Source: an uncultured Bacilli bacterium
Lineage (GTDB): Bacteria; Bacillota_I; Bacilli_A; RF39; UBA660
Assembly (NCBI GenBank): GCA_910587325.1
Contig: CAJUKB010000004.1
Location: 1-64,000 of the forward strand
Direction: 5' to 3'
DNA length: 64,000 nt
Positions 52,346 through 61,322 of this stretch are shown piece by piece. Within the stretch, counting starts at the first letter, position 1. Each line of letters begins with the position of its first letter. The notes beneath the pieces were generated by a model. The model worked only from the letters and a program-made list of their open reading frames with translations. It did not search any database and was not told the origin of the DNA. The position numbers were made by a program, and so were the translations under genes.

Positions 52346-53913
52346 TATTTAACCTCCTCAAGTAAATTTGAAATATCTTTTGCTTCATAATTTATAGTGA
52401 AAATTTTTCCATTTTCTAGATCCAAGTCATATCCATATGTTATTAATTTTTCGTTATTTCTTACAATTATATAATCTGTTTCTTGTTTTTTTATAAAATC
52501 CATAAAAATTTCGTCTGTAACATAATTAATATATACATAAGTGTTAAAATATTTTGTGGTAAAAGGATACAAATAATATCTTAAATGATTATAATATAAA
52601 TAACCTGTATCTTCTGTATCCAAGTATATGTACTTACAAGAATCTTTTAAACACTTCATTTTATCTTTAACATTGTTAGCAATTTTACATGCTCCTTGGC
52701 AATGATGAATATACTTCTCCCCATTTTCAACGTTTTTATAGATTTTTGGAATATAAGAAACAGATAAAATGAAAATTAACAATATGCTTACATAAACGGG
52801 AATTTTTTTTATTTTAGCCCAATCTTCTTTTATTAAATTATATACTTTCGTAAAGTTGATTTGATTAATAACCACATCAATGATATAAGAAATGATAATT
52901 AACATTACTATAAGAAAAAGATATCCTACCCAGTTTGAACTTTTGATTATGTTAGAAACTAGACTGCTGTTGTTCACAAGATTATTAAGAATTAAAAGAT
53001 GCCATATTAATAATGCATAAGAATGTTCTGCCAAAAAAGATAGAACATTTGATACTCTTTTTGATTTAAAATTGATTTTATTTATAAAGAAAACAAATAA
53101 AGCCACCAATATATCTAAAATGTAAAAATAAAATAATCCTTTTTTAGACATACTATAGATTTGGGCACTCCAAAAATCAAAACTATTACTTCCGACAAAA
53201 ATAATAAAAACTATACCCATTAAAATTAAAGTCGATAAGAATATATTCCAACAATTATTTAATTTGTTTTTATGTTCATATTTAGAAATCAGCATTCCCA
53301 AAATAAAAATATCTAGAGTTGTGAATAACTGTCTTCCATATATAAAATAGTAGGAAGTATCTAAATTATTTTGAGGCAAAATGACAAAATATAGTAACCA
53401 TTTTAGCCCTAAAGATATAAATAATGAGAAAATATATGAGAGTATTGGAAATTTATCTACTGTTTTTTTTAAAATTGGGGCTAGCAAATAAAATTGAAAA
53501 ACTATCCCTATTATCCACAAAATACTATTTATAGAACTATGGCAAGTATAAAATAAGTTATGAAAAAAGAAAAAATGAGAAATTAGATTCAAAAAATAGT
53601 CTTTACCTATATATATTGTAGCGGAAGTAAACAAAAGACAAATTATTAAAGAAATATAATAATGGGGGGCTAATTTTTTTAACTGCTTTTTTAAGTAATC
53701 TATATAATTATTTTCTTTTTTAGATAAACTTTTATAAATGGCATACCCACATGTAAAAAAGAAAATAGTAGTTCCTAATTCTTCTCCAAATTTAATAAAA
53801 TTGGTCAAATATAAATTGCTAAAAACCATATGAGTTACTTTATATATATTGGAAACTGCTATCATCAAAACAGATATAGCCATTAAATAATTTATATTTT
53901 TATTACTCTTCAC
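52345..53913 (-). CDS. Acyltransferase 3-like membrane protein with an extracytoplasmic C-terminal domain
   Basis: 522 aa. Residues 1-370 have about ten membrane segments and resemble acyltransferase 3 (EELGTTIFFFTCGYAIYKSL in the place of the FxxSGY motif); the usual N-terminal Arg/His pair is not clear, so activity is uncertain. After a last membrane segment near 375-395, residues 400-522 form an outer domain with four cysteines (CQGACKIANNVKDKMKCLKD, then SCKY) that may make disulphides. Role: perhaps surface glycan acylation. It is in one operon with the neighbours on both sides. Confidence 0.6.
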   Translation of the reverse strand: MKSNKNINYLMAISVLMIAVSNIYKVTHMVFSNLYLTNFIKFGEELGTTIFFFTCGYAIYKSLSKKENNYIDYLKKQLKKLAPHYYISLIICLLFTSATIYIGKDYFLNLISHFFFFHNLFYTCHSSINSILWIIGIVFQFYLLAPILKKTVDKFPILSYIFSLFISLGLKWLLYFVILPQNNLDTSYYFIYGRQLFTTLDIFILGMLISKYEHKNKLNNCWNIFLSTLILMGIVFIIFVGSNSFDFWSAQIYSMSKKGLFYFYILDILVALFVFFINKINFKSKRVSNVLSFLAEHSYALLIWHLLILNNLVNNSSLVSNIIKSSNWVGYLFLIVMLIIISYIIDVVINQINFTKVYNLIKEDWAKIKKIPVYVSILLIFILSVSYIPKIYKNVENGEKYIHHCQGACKIANNVKDKMKCLKDSCKYIYLDTEDTGYLYYNHLRYYLYPFTTKYFNTYVYINYVTDEIFMDFIKKQETDYIIVRNNEKLITYGYDLDLENGKIFTINYEAKDISNLLEEVK

Positions 53914-53951
53914 ACTACCACTTCCTTTATATTTATCATCTAATTATTTCC

Positions 53952-55832
53952 TCATTCTATATCCCACACTTTTTTTAGAAATTTATATCTCTCTTGTATC
54001 AATTTCTTTTGGTGTTTGTCAAATTTTATCTTGCTATCTAAATATTCATGCATACTTTGAATTTCTTTTAAGTGTTGTTCTTTTTTTGTGGTTGACGTAA
54101 CATTACTTCCATGCACTCGATAATAATTTAATTGTTTATAAGTATATTTAACACTACCATGAAACATTAAATTAGCATAAATGTACCAATCCCCTACTTG
54201 TTTGTATTGGCTTGCTTCTTTAAAGAAATCATAATCACCATTTCTTATAATACAAGAAGAAACATTGGCAATGGTAGTATTTAAAAAGGCATAATCTTCT
54301 AATTCTTTTACGCCATCATTTACAAAACTTTTATTGAAATGACCAGAATGCTGAATATCAATTTCTTTTACTACACTTCCTTGATAGACTTTTCCATCTA
54401 CATCTATAAAAGAAGTATCTGCATATGAAATTACAATGTCTTTTGTCAATCCTTTTTGTAAAAATTGAAGTAATTTTTTATTACAATAATCGTCTGCTTC
54501 TGCAATCCAGACGTAATCTCCTGTTGCTTCTTTAAAACCTTTATACCATTGTTTAAAAGCAGATCCACTATTTTTCTCATTAAAAACCGTTTTCATTTTT
54601 ATATAAGGCGAAATTATTTTTTCTAGGATTTTAATTGTTTTTTCGCTATCATCTTTTGAACAATCATCGAGTAAAATAATTTCATGAATTTTACAAGTTT
54701 GGTTTAATATACTGTACATTCTTTGAAATAAAAATTTACTATAATTATAGTTTGGAATGACAACACTTATTTTGAATTTAGAGTGTTTACTTGCATTTCT
54801 TTTGGCTAATTCTTCTATGTCTTTTTCTGTTATATTTTCCTTAATTACTTCTTTGGTAAAATGGTTTCTATAAAATTGATAAAAAGAAATCAAGAAGTTA
54901 GCAAAGAAGATAAAGCCACTACTTGTACTTTTTACTAAAGCCTTATAATAAAGTTGATGTTTGAATCCTTGTAGACTGATAAATTCTAAAAGGTATTTAT
55001 TGTTTGCAATATCATATTGTTTTGCTAAGTGTGAATACTCTTTTAATAGTTTATAACGTTTTATTCTCTTTTTTTCTTTTGACAAAACAAATAGTAATAG
55101 CAAAATAATCTGATTAAAAATGATAACTTCTCTAAATTCTTTCTTTTTTATTTTTTGGAAAGCTAGAGAAACGGTTTTAAAAATATCAAATCTTTTTCGT
55201 TCAATACTTGAATTCTGAATGGAACTTTCCCTTTGCATGTAATTATAATAAACTTCATCTGTGTATTTGACATTTTTTGCATTTGCAAGTAGTGGCAAAA
55301 TTACGGCGACATCTTCATTAATAATATCTTTTGGATAACGCATATTTCCAAATAATTCTTTTTTAAATAATTTATTGCAAGCACTTGCCGCAAGCCCGTT
55401 GTTTATTATGTTGATAATTTGATTGTCTTTTGTTCCACATTTTACTAAATTGTTTCCTTTTTCATAAACTAAGTTGATATCACATACAACTATATCTGAT
55501 TCTTTTATATGAGTCGCTAGTACTTTATAATAATCTTTATCTATATAATCGTCACTATCAATAAATCCTATATAGTCTCCTGTTGCTAAATCTAGTGCTT
55601 TATTTCTAGAACTGGCAAGTCCAATGTTTTGGTCATTTTTTAAAACTATAATTCTTTTATCTTTTTTCGCATACTTTTCTATTACTTTTAATGAACCATC
55701 TTTAGAACAATCGTCTACTAAAATAATTTCTAGATTTTGGTAAGTTTGGTTTATTACAGAATCCAAACATTTTTCTAAATATTTTTCCGTATTGTAAACC
55801 GAAATGATAATTGAAATTTTATGACGTTCCAT
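53952..55832 (-). CDS. Tandem GT2-GT2 glycosyltransferase
   Basis: 626 aa. GT2 domain 1 at 1-220: IIISVYNTEKYLEKCLDSVI, DDCSKDGS, FIDSDDYIDKDYY. GT2 domain 2 at 350-600: VVIPNYNYSKFLFQRMYSIL, DDCSKDDSEK, WIAEADDYCNKKLL. The middle (220-345) is a basic helical linker. Both metal-binding Asp motifs are intact, so it may add two residues in turn, like chain-extending enzymes of teichoic acid or hyaluronan type. It lies one base from the next GT2 gene. Confidence 0.87.
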   Translation of the reverse strand: MERHKISIIISVYNTEKYLEKCLDSVINQTYQNLEIILVDDCSKDGSLKVIEKYAKKDKRIIVLKNDQNIGLASSRNKALDLATGDYIGFIDSDDYIDKDYYKVLATHIKESDIVVCDINLVYEKGNNLVKCGTKDNQIINIINNGLAASACNKLFKKELFGNMRYPKDIINEDVAVILPLLANAKNVKYTDEVYYNYMQRESSIQNSSIERKRFDIFKTVSLAFQKIKKKEFREVIIFNQIILLLLFVLSKEKKRIKRYKLLKEYSHLAKQYDIANNKYLLEFISLQGFKHQLYYKALVKSTSSGFIFFANFLISFYQFYRNHFTKEVIKENITEKDIEELAKRNASKHSKFKISVVIPNYNYSKFLFQRMYSILNQTCKIHEIILLDDCSKDDSEKTIKILEKIISPYIKMKTVFNEKNSGSAFKQWYKGFKEATGDYVWIAEADDYCNKKLLQFLQKGLTKDIVISYADTSFIDVDGKVYQGSVVKEIDIQHSGHFNKSFVNDGVKELEDYAFLNTTIANVSSCIIRNGDYDFFKEASQYKQVGDWYIYANLMFHGSVKYTYKQLNYYRVHGSNVTSTTKKEQHLKEIQSMHEYLDSKIKFDKHQKKLIQERYKFLKKVWDIE

Positions 55833-55833
55833 T

Positions 55834-56673
55834 CTATTCTCCTTCTCTCATGTATTTTTCTAATAGGATTAACGATTTTAGTCTTTCTTGTTCACGAAAT
55901 AATTTTTTTTCACGTTTGCTTTTTAACGTTGCTTTTAGGGAAGCACCTTCTTTATGATAAACTTCTAAATTTGGATCATAAACGCTGATTAAATTATCTT
56001 TTTTTATTCTCTCGTATAAAAAATCTTCTTCATGGTATAAGAAAGTTTCTTTATAAAAAGGCTCTTTGTATTTTTCTAAATATTTTTTTGAGAATATGAG
56101 AGCACAACCATGAAGAGGCACTTGTTCTTGTAAATATTTCCCATTTGTCATTTTCACTGGTTTTTTAATTACATGTTTTAGTGTAATATACATTTTTAAA
56201 AGAGAAGTTAATAAATCATTTTCATATATTTTGATTAGTTTTCTAGTGTAGGTGATTTCTTTTAAGACCACTTCTCTACTTTCTAGAGCAGGAAATGGAT
56301 TGCAAGAATCTCCTGGAGAAATAATTTTTCCTCCTAACATATCAAATTGATATTTCTTGTAATCTTCTTTTATAATGTCAATAAAATTTTCTTGGTTAAT
56401 CACGATATCGTTGTTGATAACTACCACAAATTTGGCGTCATATTTTTCTTTAGCAAGAAGAATTCCTTGATTGTTTGCTTTGGCAAAACCTAGATTTTCT
56501 TCTAGTAAAAGTAAATCATTGACTTCTTTTTCTAAATTTTTGGATTCTTCTTCATTTAAAGTATGGTTATCCACAACAATAATTTTTTTTCTTCCTTTTA
56601 ATTTTTTAATGGAAGCAATACATTCTTTTGTATCGCTAAGATTGTTGTAATGTAAAATGACAAATGTTATCAA
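55834..56673 (-). CDS. GT2 glycosyltransferase, rhamnosyltransferase-like
   Basis: 279 aa. It begins ITFVILHYNNLSDTKECI with VVDNHTLNEEE, ENLGFAKANNQGILLAKEK, then VVINNDIVI as the metal site, and a later FLYHEEDFLYERIKKDN. This pattern (LHYNN, NLGFAKANN, EED-like) is that of RfbF/WbbL rhamnosyltransferase-type enzymes. It lies 2 bp after the ABC permease gene, so it works on the exported polymer. Confidence 0.85.
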   Translation of the reverse strand: MITFVILHYNNLSDTKECIASIKKLKGRKKIIVVDNHTLNEEESKNLEKEVNDLLLLEENLGFAKANNQGILLAKEKYDAKFVVVINNDIVINQENFIDIIKEDYKKYQFDMLGGKIISPGDSCNPFPALESREVVLKEITYTRKLIKIYENDLLTSLLKMYITLKHVIKKPVKMTNGKYLQEQVPLHGCALIFSKKYLEKYKEPFYKETFLYHEEDFLYERIKKDNLISVYDPNLEVYHKEGASLKATLKSKREKKLFREQERLKSLILLEKYMREGE

Positions 56674-56675
56674 AA

Positions 56676-57446
56676 TTAAACCTCCTCTGCAAACCCCTTC
56701 GATAACTTTTTAAATATGAAATACCCGATGACACAAAATAGAAGACAACCTCCTATTAAAACCGCTAGCGATATTATATCAGGCATTTGTTTATAAAAGA
56801 AGATATCTCGATAAGAATTTATAATCGTCCCCATCGGATTTAATTTAATTAAGGTAGCAATTGGTGTTCCTGCAAACATTTCAGGAGAATATAAAATGGG
56901 AGTTGCGTAAAATAGCATATTTACAACAAAGTTGATAATGTACTCTAAGTCTCTTATATAAATATCAATGGCACTTGTAATAAAAACAATTCCTAAAGAA
57001 AATAAAAATTGAGCAAGAACAACTACAGGAAGTAATAGAATGTAAGGGCTAAAACCTATACCAGAGCAAATAAGAAAAATACCAATAATTAAACAAGAAA
57101 TTAAGAAATTAATCATTCCACTTGTTACTACCGAAATAGGTAGAATTTCTCTTGGAAAGTATACTTTTTTTATAATCCCCGCATTTCCTAAAACGGTTGT
57201 TGTTCCAAGGGCAATCGAATTTGTAAACCATGTCCAGGGAAGAATTCCAATAATAATAAATGTTACATAGTGTGGCTCTGTACTTTTTAAAATAAAGGGG
57301 AAAACAATTGCATAGACAAGTGTCATTAAAAGTGGGTTTACAAAAGACCATAAAATTCCTAAAAAGGAACCCTTGTATTTGCCACGAATTTCTTTTTTCA
57401 CGTTTGTTTTTAAAAGTTCTCGATAGTTATATAATTCTTTAATCAT
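56676..57446 (-). CDS. wzm: ABC-2 polysaccharide export permease (Wzm/TagG-like)
   Basis: About 256 aa with six membrane segments. The ABC2 motif KYKGSFLGILWSFVNPLLMT near 24-43 and the later IRDLEYIINFVVNMLFYATP are typical of Wzm/TagG/RfbA proteins. With the ATPase it exports a finished polyprenyl-linked polysaccharide. The ATG at 57446 has AAGGTG upstream and is preferred to a GTG at 57455. It overlaps the end of the ATPase gene. Confidence 0.92.
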   Translation of the reverse strand: MIKELYNYRELLKTNVKKEIRGKYKGSFLGILWSFVNPLLMTLVYAIVFPFILKSTEPHYVTFIIIGILPWTWFTNSIALGTTTVLGNAGIIKKVYFPREILPISVVTSGMINFLISCLIIGIFLICSGIGFSPYILLLPVVVLAQFLFSLGIVFITSAIDIYIRDLEYIINFVVNMLFYATPILYSPEMFAGTPIATLIKLNPMGTIINSYRDIFFYKQMPDIISLAVLIGGCLLFCVIGYFIFKKLSKGFAEEV

Positions 57447-57447
57447 C

Positions 57448-58176
57448 TTAACCACACACCTTCATGTATTCGTCAATCACGTTTTCATTTCCATCCATTT
57501 TGATTTTTCCTTCATGAATCCATACAAAACGCGTACATAATTTTTTTATAGACTCTAAACTATGGCTTACGATTACAATTGTTTTGTTACTATTTTTTAG
57601 TTCTTCTAATTTAGAAAAACACTTTTCTTGAAAATGAGCATCTCCTACGGCTAGGATTTCGTCAATTAAAAGTATTTCTGCATCTACATTAATGGCAACA
57701 GAAAACGCAAGTCGCATGTACATTCCTGATGAATAAGTACGAATAGGACTATCAATAAATTCTTTAAGTTCTGAAAATTCGATAATATCTTCTAAACGTT
57801 TGTCTATTTCTTGTTTCGTTAAGCCAAATATAGCAGCATTAAAGTAAATATTTTCACGACCTGTAAAATCTGGATGAAACCCTGCCCCTAATTCTAGTAA
57901 AGAGGTTAACTTTCCTTCTGTTGTTATTTTTCCTCTTGTAGGATAAATAATTTTCGTCATTAGTTTTAAAAGAGTTGATTTTCCACTACCATTGACGCCA
58001 ATTAAGGCTACTGTTTCTCCTTTTTTGATATCTAAAGAAACATTTTCTAATACCGTATGAACATCCGCTTTTTTCTTATTCCAAAATACAAGTCTTTCTT
58101 TTAATGTGCTTGGTTTGTCATAGTAAAGTTTAAAGTTTTTTGTTACATCTTTTACAACAATTGCATTTTTAGGCAT
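57448..58176 (-). CDS. wzt: ABC polysaccharide export ATPase (Wzt/TagH-like)
   Basis: 242 aa. Walker A GVNGSGKST near 59-67, the TSLLELGAGFHPDFTGRENI segment that marks Wzt/TagH, signature YSSGMYMRLAF, Walker B EILLIDEILAVGD. It has no C-terminal carbohydrate-binding domain, so chain-length recognition by Wzt is not expected; TagH-like or short-form exporters are the closest analogues. AGGAGG precedes the ATG. Confidence 0.93.
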   Translation of the reverse strand: MPKNAIVVKDVTKNFKLYYDKPSTLKERLVFWNKKKADVHTVLENVSLDIKKGETVALIGVNGSGKSTLLKLMTKIIYPTRGKITTEGKLTSLLELGAGFHPDFTGRENIYFNAAIFGLTKQEIDKRLEDIIEFSELKEFIDSPIRTYSSGMYMRLAFSVAINVDAEILLIDEILAVGDAHFQEKCFSKLEELKNSNKTIVIVSHSLESIKKLCTRFVWIHEGKIKMDGNENVIDEYMKVCG

Positions 58177-58225
58177 GTCCTTACCTCCTAACTCTTCTAT
58201 ATAAGAATACCATTAATTTTTTAAT

Positions 58226-59380
58226 TTACCAAATTTTTTTGTAACTCTCTACTACTAGTTTCCATGTATATTCTTTTTTTATTCTATCTTTGGCAAGATT
58301 CTCATATTTTTTGATTGTTTTGTCATCAAATTTTTCTACTTTTTCAATCTGTCTTTTTAAGTCTCCTTTTTGTTTGCTGAAATAGAAAGAAGACATCATA
58401 CCAACTTCTACATTGTAAATTGCATTAAATAAAATATTTAATTTTGTGCTTGCTAGTGCTTCTAAAAGAGAAGGATTTGTTCCTCCTGCACTATGTCCAT
58501 GAATATAAGCATAAGCATTTCGTCTTATGTAAAGAAGCGTTGCATGATCGTAAACGGAACCAATAAATTTAATTCTTGCATCACTCGAAAAGCACGTTTT
58601 CTTTTCTAGTTCTTTATAAAACTTATTTTCTTCTACATTGGATACAATGACTAAATCCCTTTTAGTATCGCTACTCATGAACTCTTTTATCATAAGTTCA
58701 TAGTTATTTTCTGGTACAAATCGCCCGACAATTAGATAATAGTTATTTTCACTTATTTGATATTTTTTATACAATTCTTTAACAATATTTGTTTTACACT
58801 CTTTTTCATTTAAATAGGCCCCGTAAGGAATAAAATAAGATGGTTTATGAAACTTTTTATATTTTGTATCTATGTATTCTTTAATCGCTTTTGAATCACT
58901 TATTATTCCATCACTGTGCTTAACCATACAGTATTCACTTATTTTAAAACACTTTTTTATCCACCATGCCCATTTATCACGCATCCATTCAAGTCCATCA
59001 GGATTTAAATAAATTTTGATTCCTTTCTTTTTTAATGGACGTACTAAAAAAGGATAAAACGGCCCCATACGACAACCCAGTACGTAAACCATTGAATTTT
59101 CTAAATTATTTTTTTTAATGTATTTTTTCATTCGTTTTAATGCTACTATTGCATAGATAAACATGGTTACAAATCCAACTTTAGGGGAATAGACTTGCAA
59201 ACAAGAAACCTGATCTTTTTCGATTATTTTTTTATTCTCTTTTTTATTGTGAGTCAGTTCTGGAACATGAAACTTGGTATTTTTATCACAATAGTTTTCT
59301 ATTAAATTGGTTACAAAGGTTTCCCAACCCCCGTAATTAGATTTGTATCCACGTGCTCCAATTATTATAATATTTTTCAT
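58226..59380 (-). CDS. Rhamnosyltransferase-like GT4 (DUF1972 type)
   Basis: About 384 aa. MKNIIIIGARGYKSNYGGWETF is the typical start of DUF1972/Cps2T-like beta-1,4-rhamnosyltransferases; then VLGCRMGPFYPFL, NPDGLEWMRDKW, GRFVPENNYELMIKEF and the late HGHSAGGTNPSLLEALAS with the donor Glu. It would act early in the synthesis of a rhamnose-containing unit. An upstream in-frame ATG at 59404 is less likely than the one at 59380, which has AAAGAGG eight bases ahead. The G10 tract at 59429-59438 lies just upstream and might tune its transcription. Confidence 0.83.
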   Translation of the reverse strand: MKNIIIIGARGYKSNYGGWETFVTNLIENYCDKNTKFHVPELTHNKKENKKIIEKDQVSCLQVYSPKVGFVTMFIYAIVALKRMKKYIKKNNLENSMVYVLGCRMGPFYPFLVRPLKKKGIKIYLNPDGLEWMRDKWAWWIKKCFKISEYCMVKHSDGIISDSKAIKEYIDTKYKKFHKPSYFIPYGAYLNEKECKTNIVKELYKKYQISENNYYLIVGRFVPENNYELMIKEFMSSDTKRDLVIVSNVEENKFYKELEKKTCFSSDARIKFIGSVYDHATLLYIRRNAYAYIHGHSAGGTNPSLLEALASTKLNILFNAIYNVEVGMMSSFYFSKQKGDLKRQIEKVEKFDDKTIKKYENLAKDRIKKEYTWKLVVESYKKIW

Positions 59381-59391
59381 AGTTTTCCTCT

Positions 59392-60315
59392 TTAATAATT
59401 CCATTTTATTTTATTAAAGCAATTTATACCCCCCCCCCGTTTGAATTTGTTATAGAGATTACGAATTTTACTAATGTATGTCCAACTTTTGCTATTTAAT
59501 ATTTGTTTTAAAGAATCATGAGATTTAGTCAATTCATTATTTAATTTTTTTATTATTGTTTCTTGTTTTTGATTTTGCATTTTCATATTATTGAAATCTT
59601 TTTCTAGTGTCGTTATTTTTTCATTTAGTTCCTTTATGATAACTTCTTTGCTTTTATTATGTTCGTGGATAAAAAAGTAATCGTTGTTATACCATAAAAC
59701 ATTTATGAATTGTACTTTTTTGTATTTGTGTTTCCAAAGGGAGTACATAAAGGAAAGTTGATCTCTTCTACTGTATCGTTTTACCATATTCCACCAACAA
59801 TTTTGTACTTTTTTAATTTTGCTATTATTAGTTTTAAATGCAAAAAAATTATTAGCAGTAAGTCCATAATGTTCGGGAAAATTTTCTTTTTTTAAAAATG
59901 TCATTTCTTCCTCAATAATCTTTTTATCGTCTTTTTTCCAATCAATACATACTATTGCCTCTTCATAAATACAATCTCTATCGGAATGGATAAGAGAAAA
60001 AAAGTCGTAATTTTTAAGGTCACATTCTTTTTTAATAAACTCACTAACTGGTTTTCTTAATTCTATATTAGCGTCCATATAAATGGCCAAATCATAATTT
60101 TTAAAGATTTCTTCACAACCAAGAATTTTGATTTTTCTTTCTAATCTAATGAAATCTAAGAGTTCTGGATTATCTAAGGACATAATTTTCCAAGTTTTGC
60201 TTTTAATGTTTGGGTTATTTGTAAAACAATAATAATCTATTTCTTTATCTATATACTTTATTTCTTTTAAGGTATCATAATCTCCAGTTATTGCTGTATA
60301 TACCATAGTTTTCAT
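59392..60315 (-). CDS. TOD1/MUCI70-like glycosyltransferase with a homopolymer in its 3' end
   Basis: 307 aa. Opening VYTAITGDYDTLKEI, then DLAIYMDANIELRKP (metal-site-like MDANI), HSDRDCIYEEA and RRDQLSFMYSLWKHK near 200-213; these match the DUF616/TOD1_MUCI70 type of glycosyltransferase-like domain. Residues 220-270 are a coiled coil, and the last 40 residues are basic. Near the end FKRGGGINCF is encoded through ten G residues (59429-59438). One G fewer gives RGGV-stop; one more gives RGGGYKLL-stop. Only the last residues would change. Confidence 0.78.
   Translation of the reverse strand: MKTMVYTAITGDYDTLKEIKYIDKEIDYYCFTNNPNIKSKTWKIMSLDNPELLDFIRLERKIKILGCEEIFKNYDLAIYMDANIELRKPVSEFIKKECDLKNYDFFSLIHSDRDCIYEEAIVCIDWKKDDKKIIEEEMTFLKKENFPEHYGLTANNFFAFKTNNSKIKKVQNCWWNMVKRYSRRDQLSFMYSLWKHKYKKVQFINVLWYNNDYFFIHEHNKSKEVIIKELNEKITTLEKDFNNMKMQNQKQETIIKKLNNELTKSHDSLKQILNSKSWTYISKIRNLYNKFKRGGGINCFNKIKWNY
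59423..59453 (-). promoter_or_regulatory. G10 tract, coding and possible promoter spacer
   Basis: The minus strand has ATAACA (59448-59453, 4 of 6 to TTGACA), a 19-bp spacer ending in G10 (59429-59438), and TATAAA (59423-59428). The geometry equals that of the promoters at 26957 and 29643, but the boxes are weaker and the whole lies in the 3' end of the upstream gene. It is 43 bp before the rhamnosyltransferase-like start. Confidence 0.5.
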
Positions 60316-60319
60316 ATTT

Positions 60320-61168
60320 TCACCTCTTAATCCATTTTTCTATTTCTAAACCAAGTAAATAAATATAGTAAAAAATTCTTAATATTAATAGTTTGAAGAT
60401 ATTCATTTTATTTATATATTTTTCATAATAATATTGACTTTTTTTTAAAATTTTAAACTTTTCTATTCGATTAATATTTTTATCCACACAAGCACTTAAA
60501 GCGTGAATAACTGTCACATTGTTATCAACATAAGTCGCATATCCTTTTTCTTTTAATTTTTTTGCCATAATAATTTCTTCGTAATATAAAAAGGTATTTT
60601 CATCAAAATAGCCGATATCTTCTAAAACCGTTTTCTTTATAATGAAGAAACATCCCTTTACTACATCTACTTTGGTTAAATCTTTTTTATATTCTTCATT
60701 TTTGTACGTTAATAAAGACAGTTCAAAACGTCTAAAAAATGGAATATTGGCTACAAGTTCTGATAGAAATGTGGGTAATTTCCAACCACGAGAAACACCA
60801 GTTGGTTCTTTTATATTGGGAGCAATGACTGCTACGTTGTTTTTTTCTAAATTTTCAACTAAATTCTTTATTTCTTTTTCTGTTACTATGATATCTGGAT
60901 TGGAAATAATAATATTATCTACATCATGATTTTTTATTAAATATTGAATTCCTACATTATTTCCAGAAGCGTATCCTTTATTTTCTTTTGCTTCCACTAT
61001 TTTAATTTTGTGATTTTCAAATTGTTTTAATTCTTTTAGTGAATTATCAGTGCTTTTATTATCTACTATAATAATAACATCTAGTATTTTATAATTTTTG
61101 ATTTCTTCTAACATTAATTTTGTATTTTCACTATCATTATAATTTAGTATAACTATTCCATTTTTCAT
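60320..61168 (-). CDS. GT2 glycosyltransferase, rhamnosyltransferase-like
   Basis: 282 aa. VILNYNDSENTKLMLEEI, DNKSTDNSLKEL, ENKGYASGNNVGIQYLIKN, then IISNPDIIV as the metal site and FLYYEEIIMAKKLKEKG. The features match RfbF-like GT2 enzymes. The C-terminal 40 residues hold a hydrophobic stretch (LILRIFYYIYLLGLEI) that may hold it to the membrane. It is the first gene of the long operon down to 50978, with a promoter at 61189-61217. Confidence 0.83.
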   Translation of the reverse strand: MKNGIVILNYNDSENTKLMLEEIKNYKILDVIIIVDNKSTDNSLKELKQFENHKIKIVEAKENKGYASGNNVGIQYLIKNHDVDNIIISNPDIIVTEKEIKNLVENLEKNNVAVIAPNIKEPTGVSRGWKLPTFLSELVANIPFFRRFELSLLTYKNEEYKKDLTKVDVVKGCFFIIKKTVLEDIGYFDENTFLYYEEIIMAKKLKEKGYATYVDNNVTVIHALSACVDKNINRIEKFKILKKSQYYYEKYINKMNIFKLLILRIFYYIYLLGLEIEKWIKR

Positions 61169-61188
61169 ATTTTGTTACCCTCTTTATT

Positions 61189-61217
61189 ATTTTATCAAAA
61201 GAAGAAAAATCTGTCTA
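61189..61217 (-). promoter_or_regulatory. Promoter of the 61168-50978 glycan operon
   Basis: TAGACA (61212-61217), a 17-bp spacer and TAAAAT (61189-61194) on the minus strand, about 20 bp before the ATG. The perfect hairpin at 61222-61249 lies directly upstream of the -35. Confidence 0.6.
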
Positions 61218-61221
61218 TTTG

Positions 61222-61249
61222 TTTCCTAGAAATATGAATTTCTAGGAAA
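61222..61249. repeat. Perfect 12-bp palindrome upstream of the glycan operon promoter
   Basis: TTTCCTAGAAAT and ATTTCTAGGAAA with a 4-nt loop. It has no T run, so it is not a usual terminator. Its place four bases upstream of the -35 suggests an activator or repressor site. Confidence 0.55.
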
Positions 61250-61322
61250 GTTTTGACAAAAGAGAATTGTTGTTTTAATACTTCAAATAAAAAAAGCACT
61301 AGTAATTATATCTAAAAAATAT

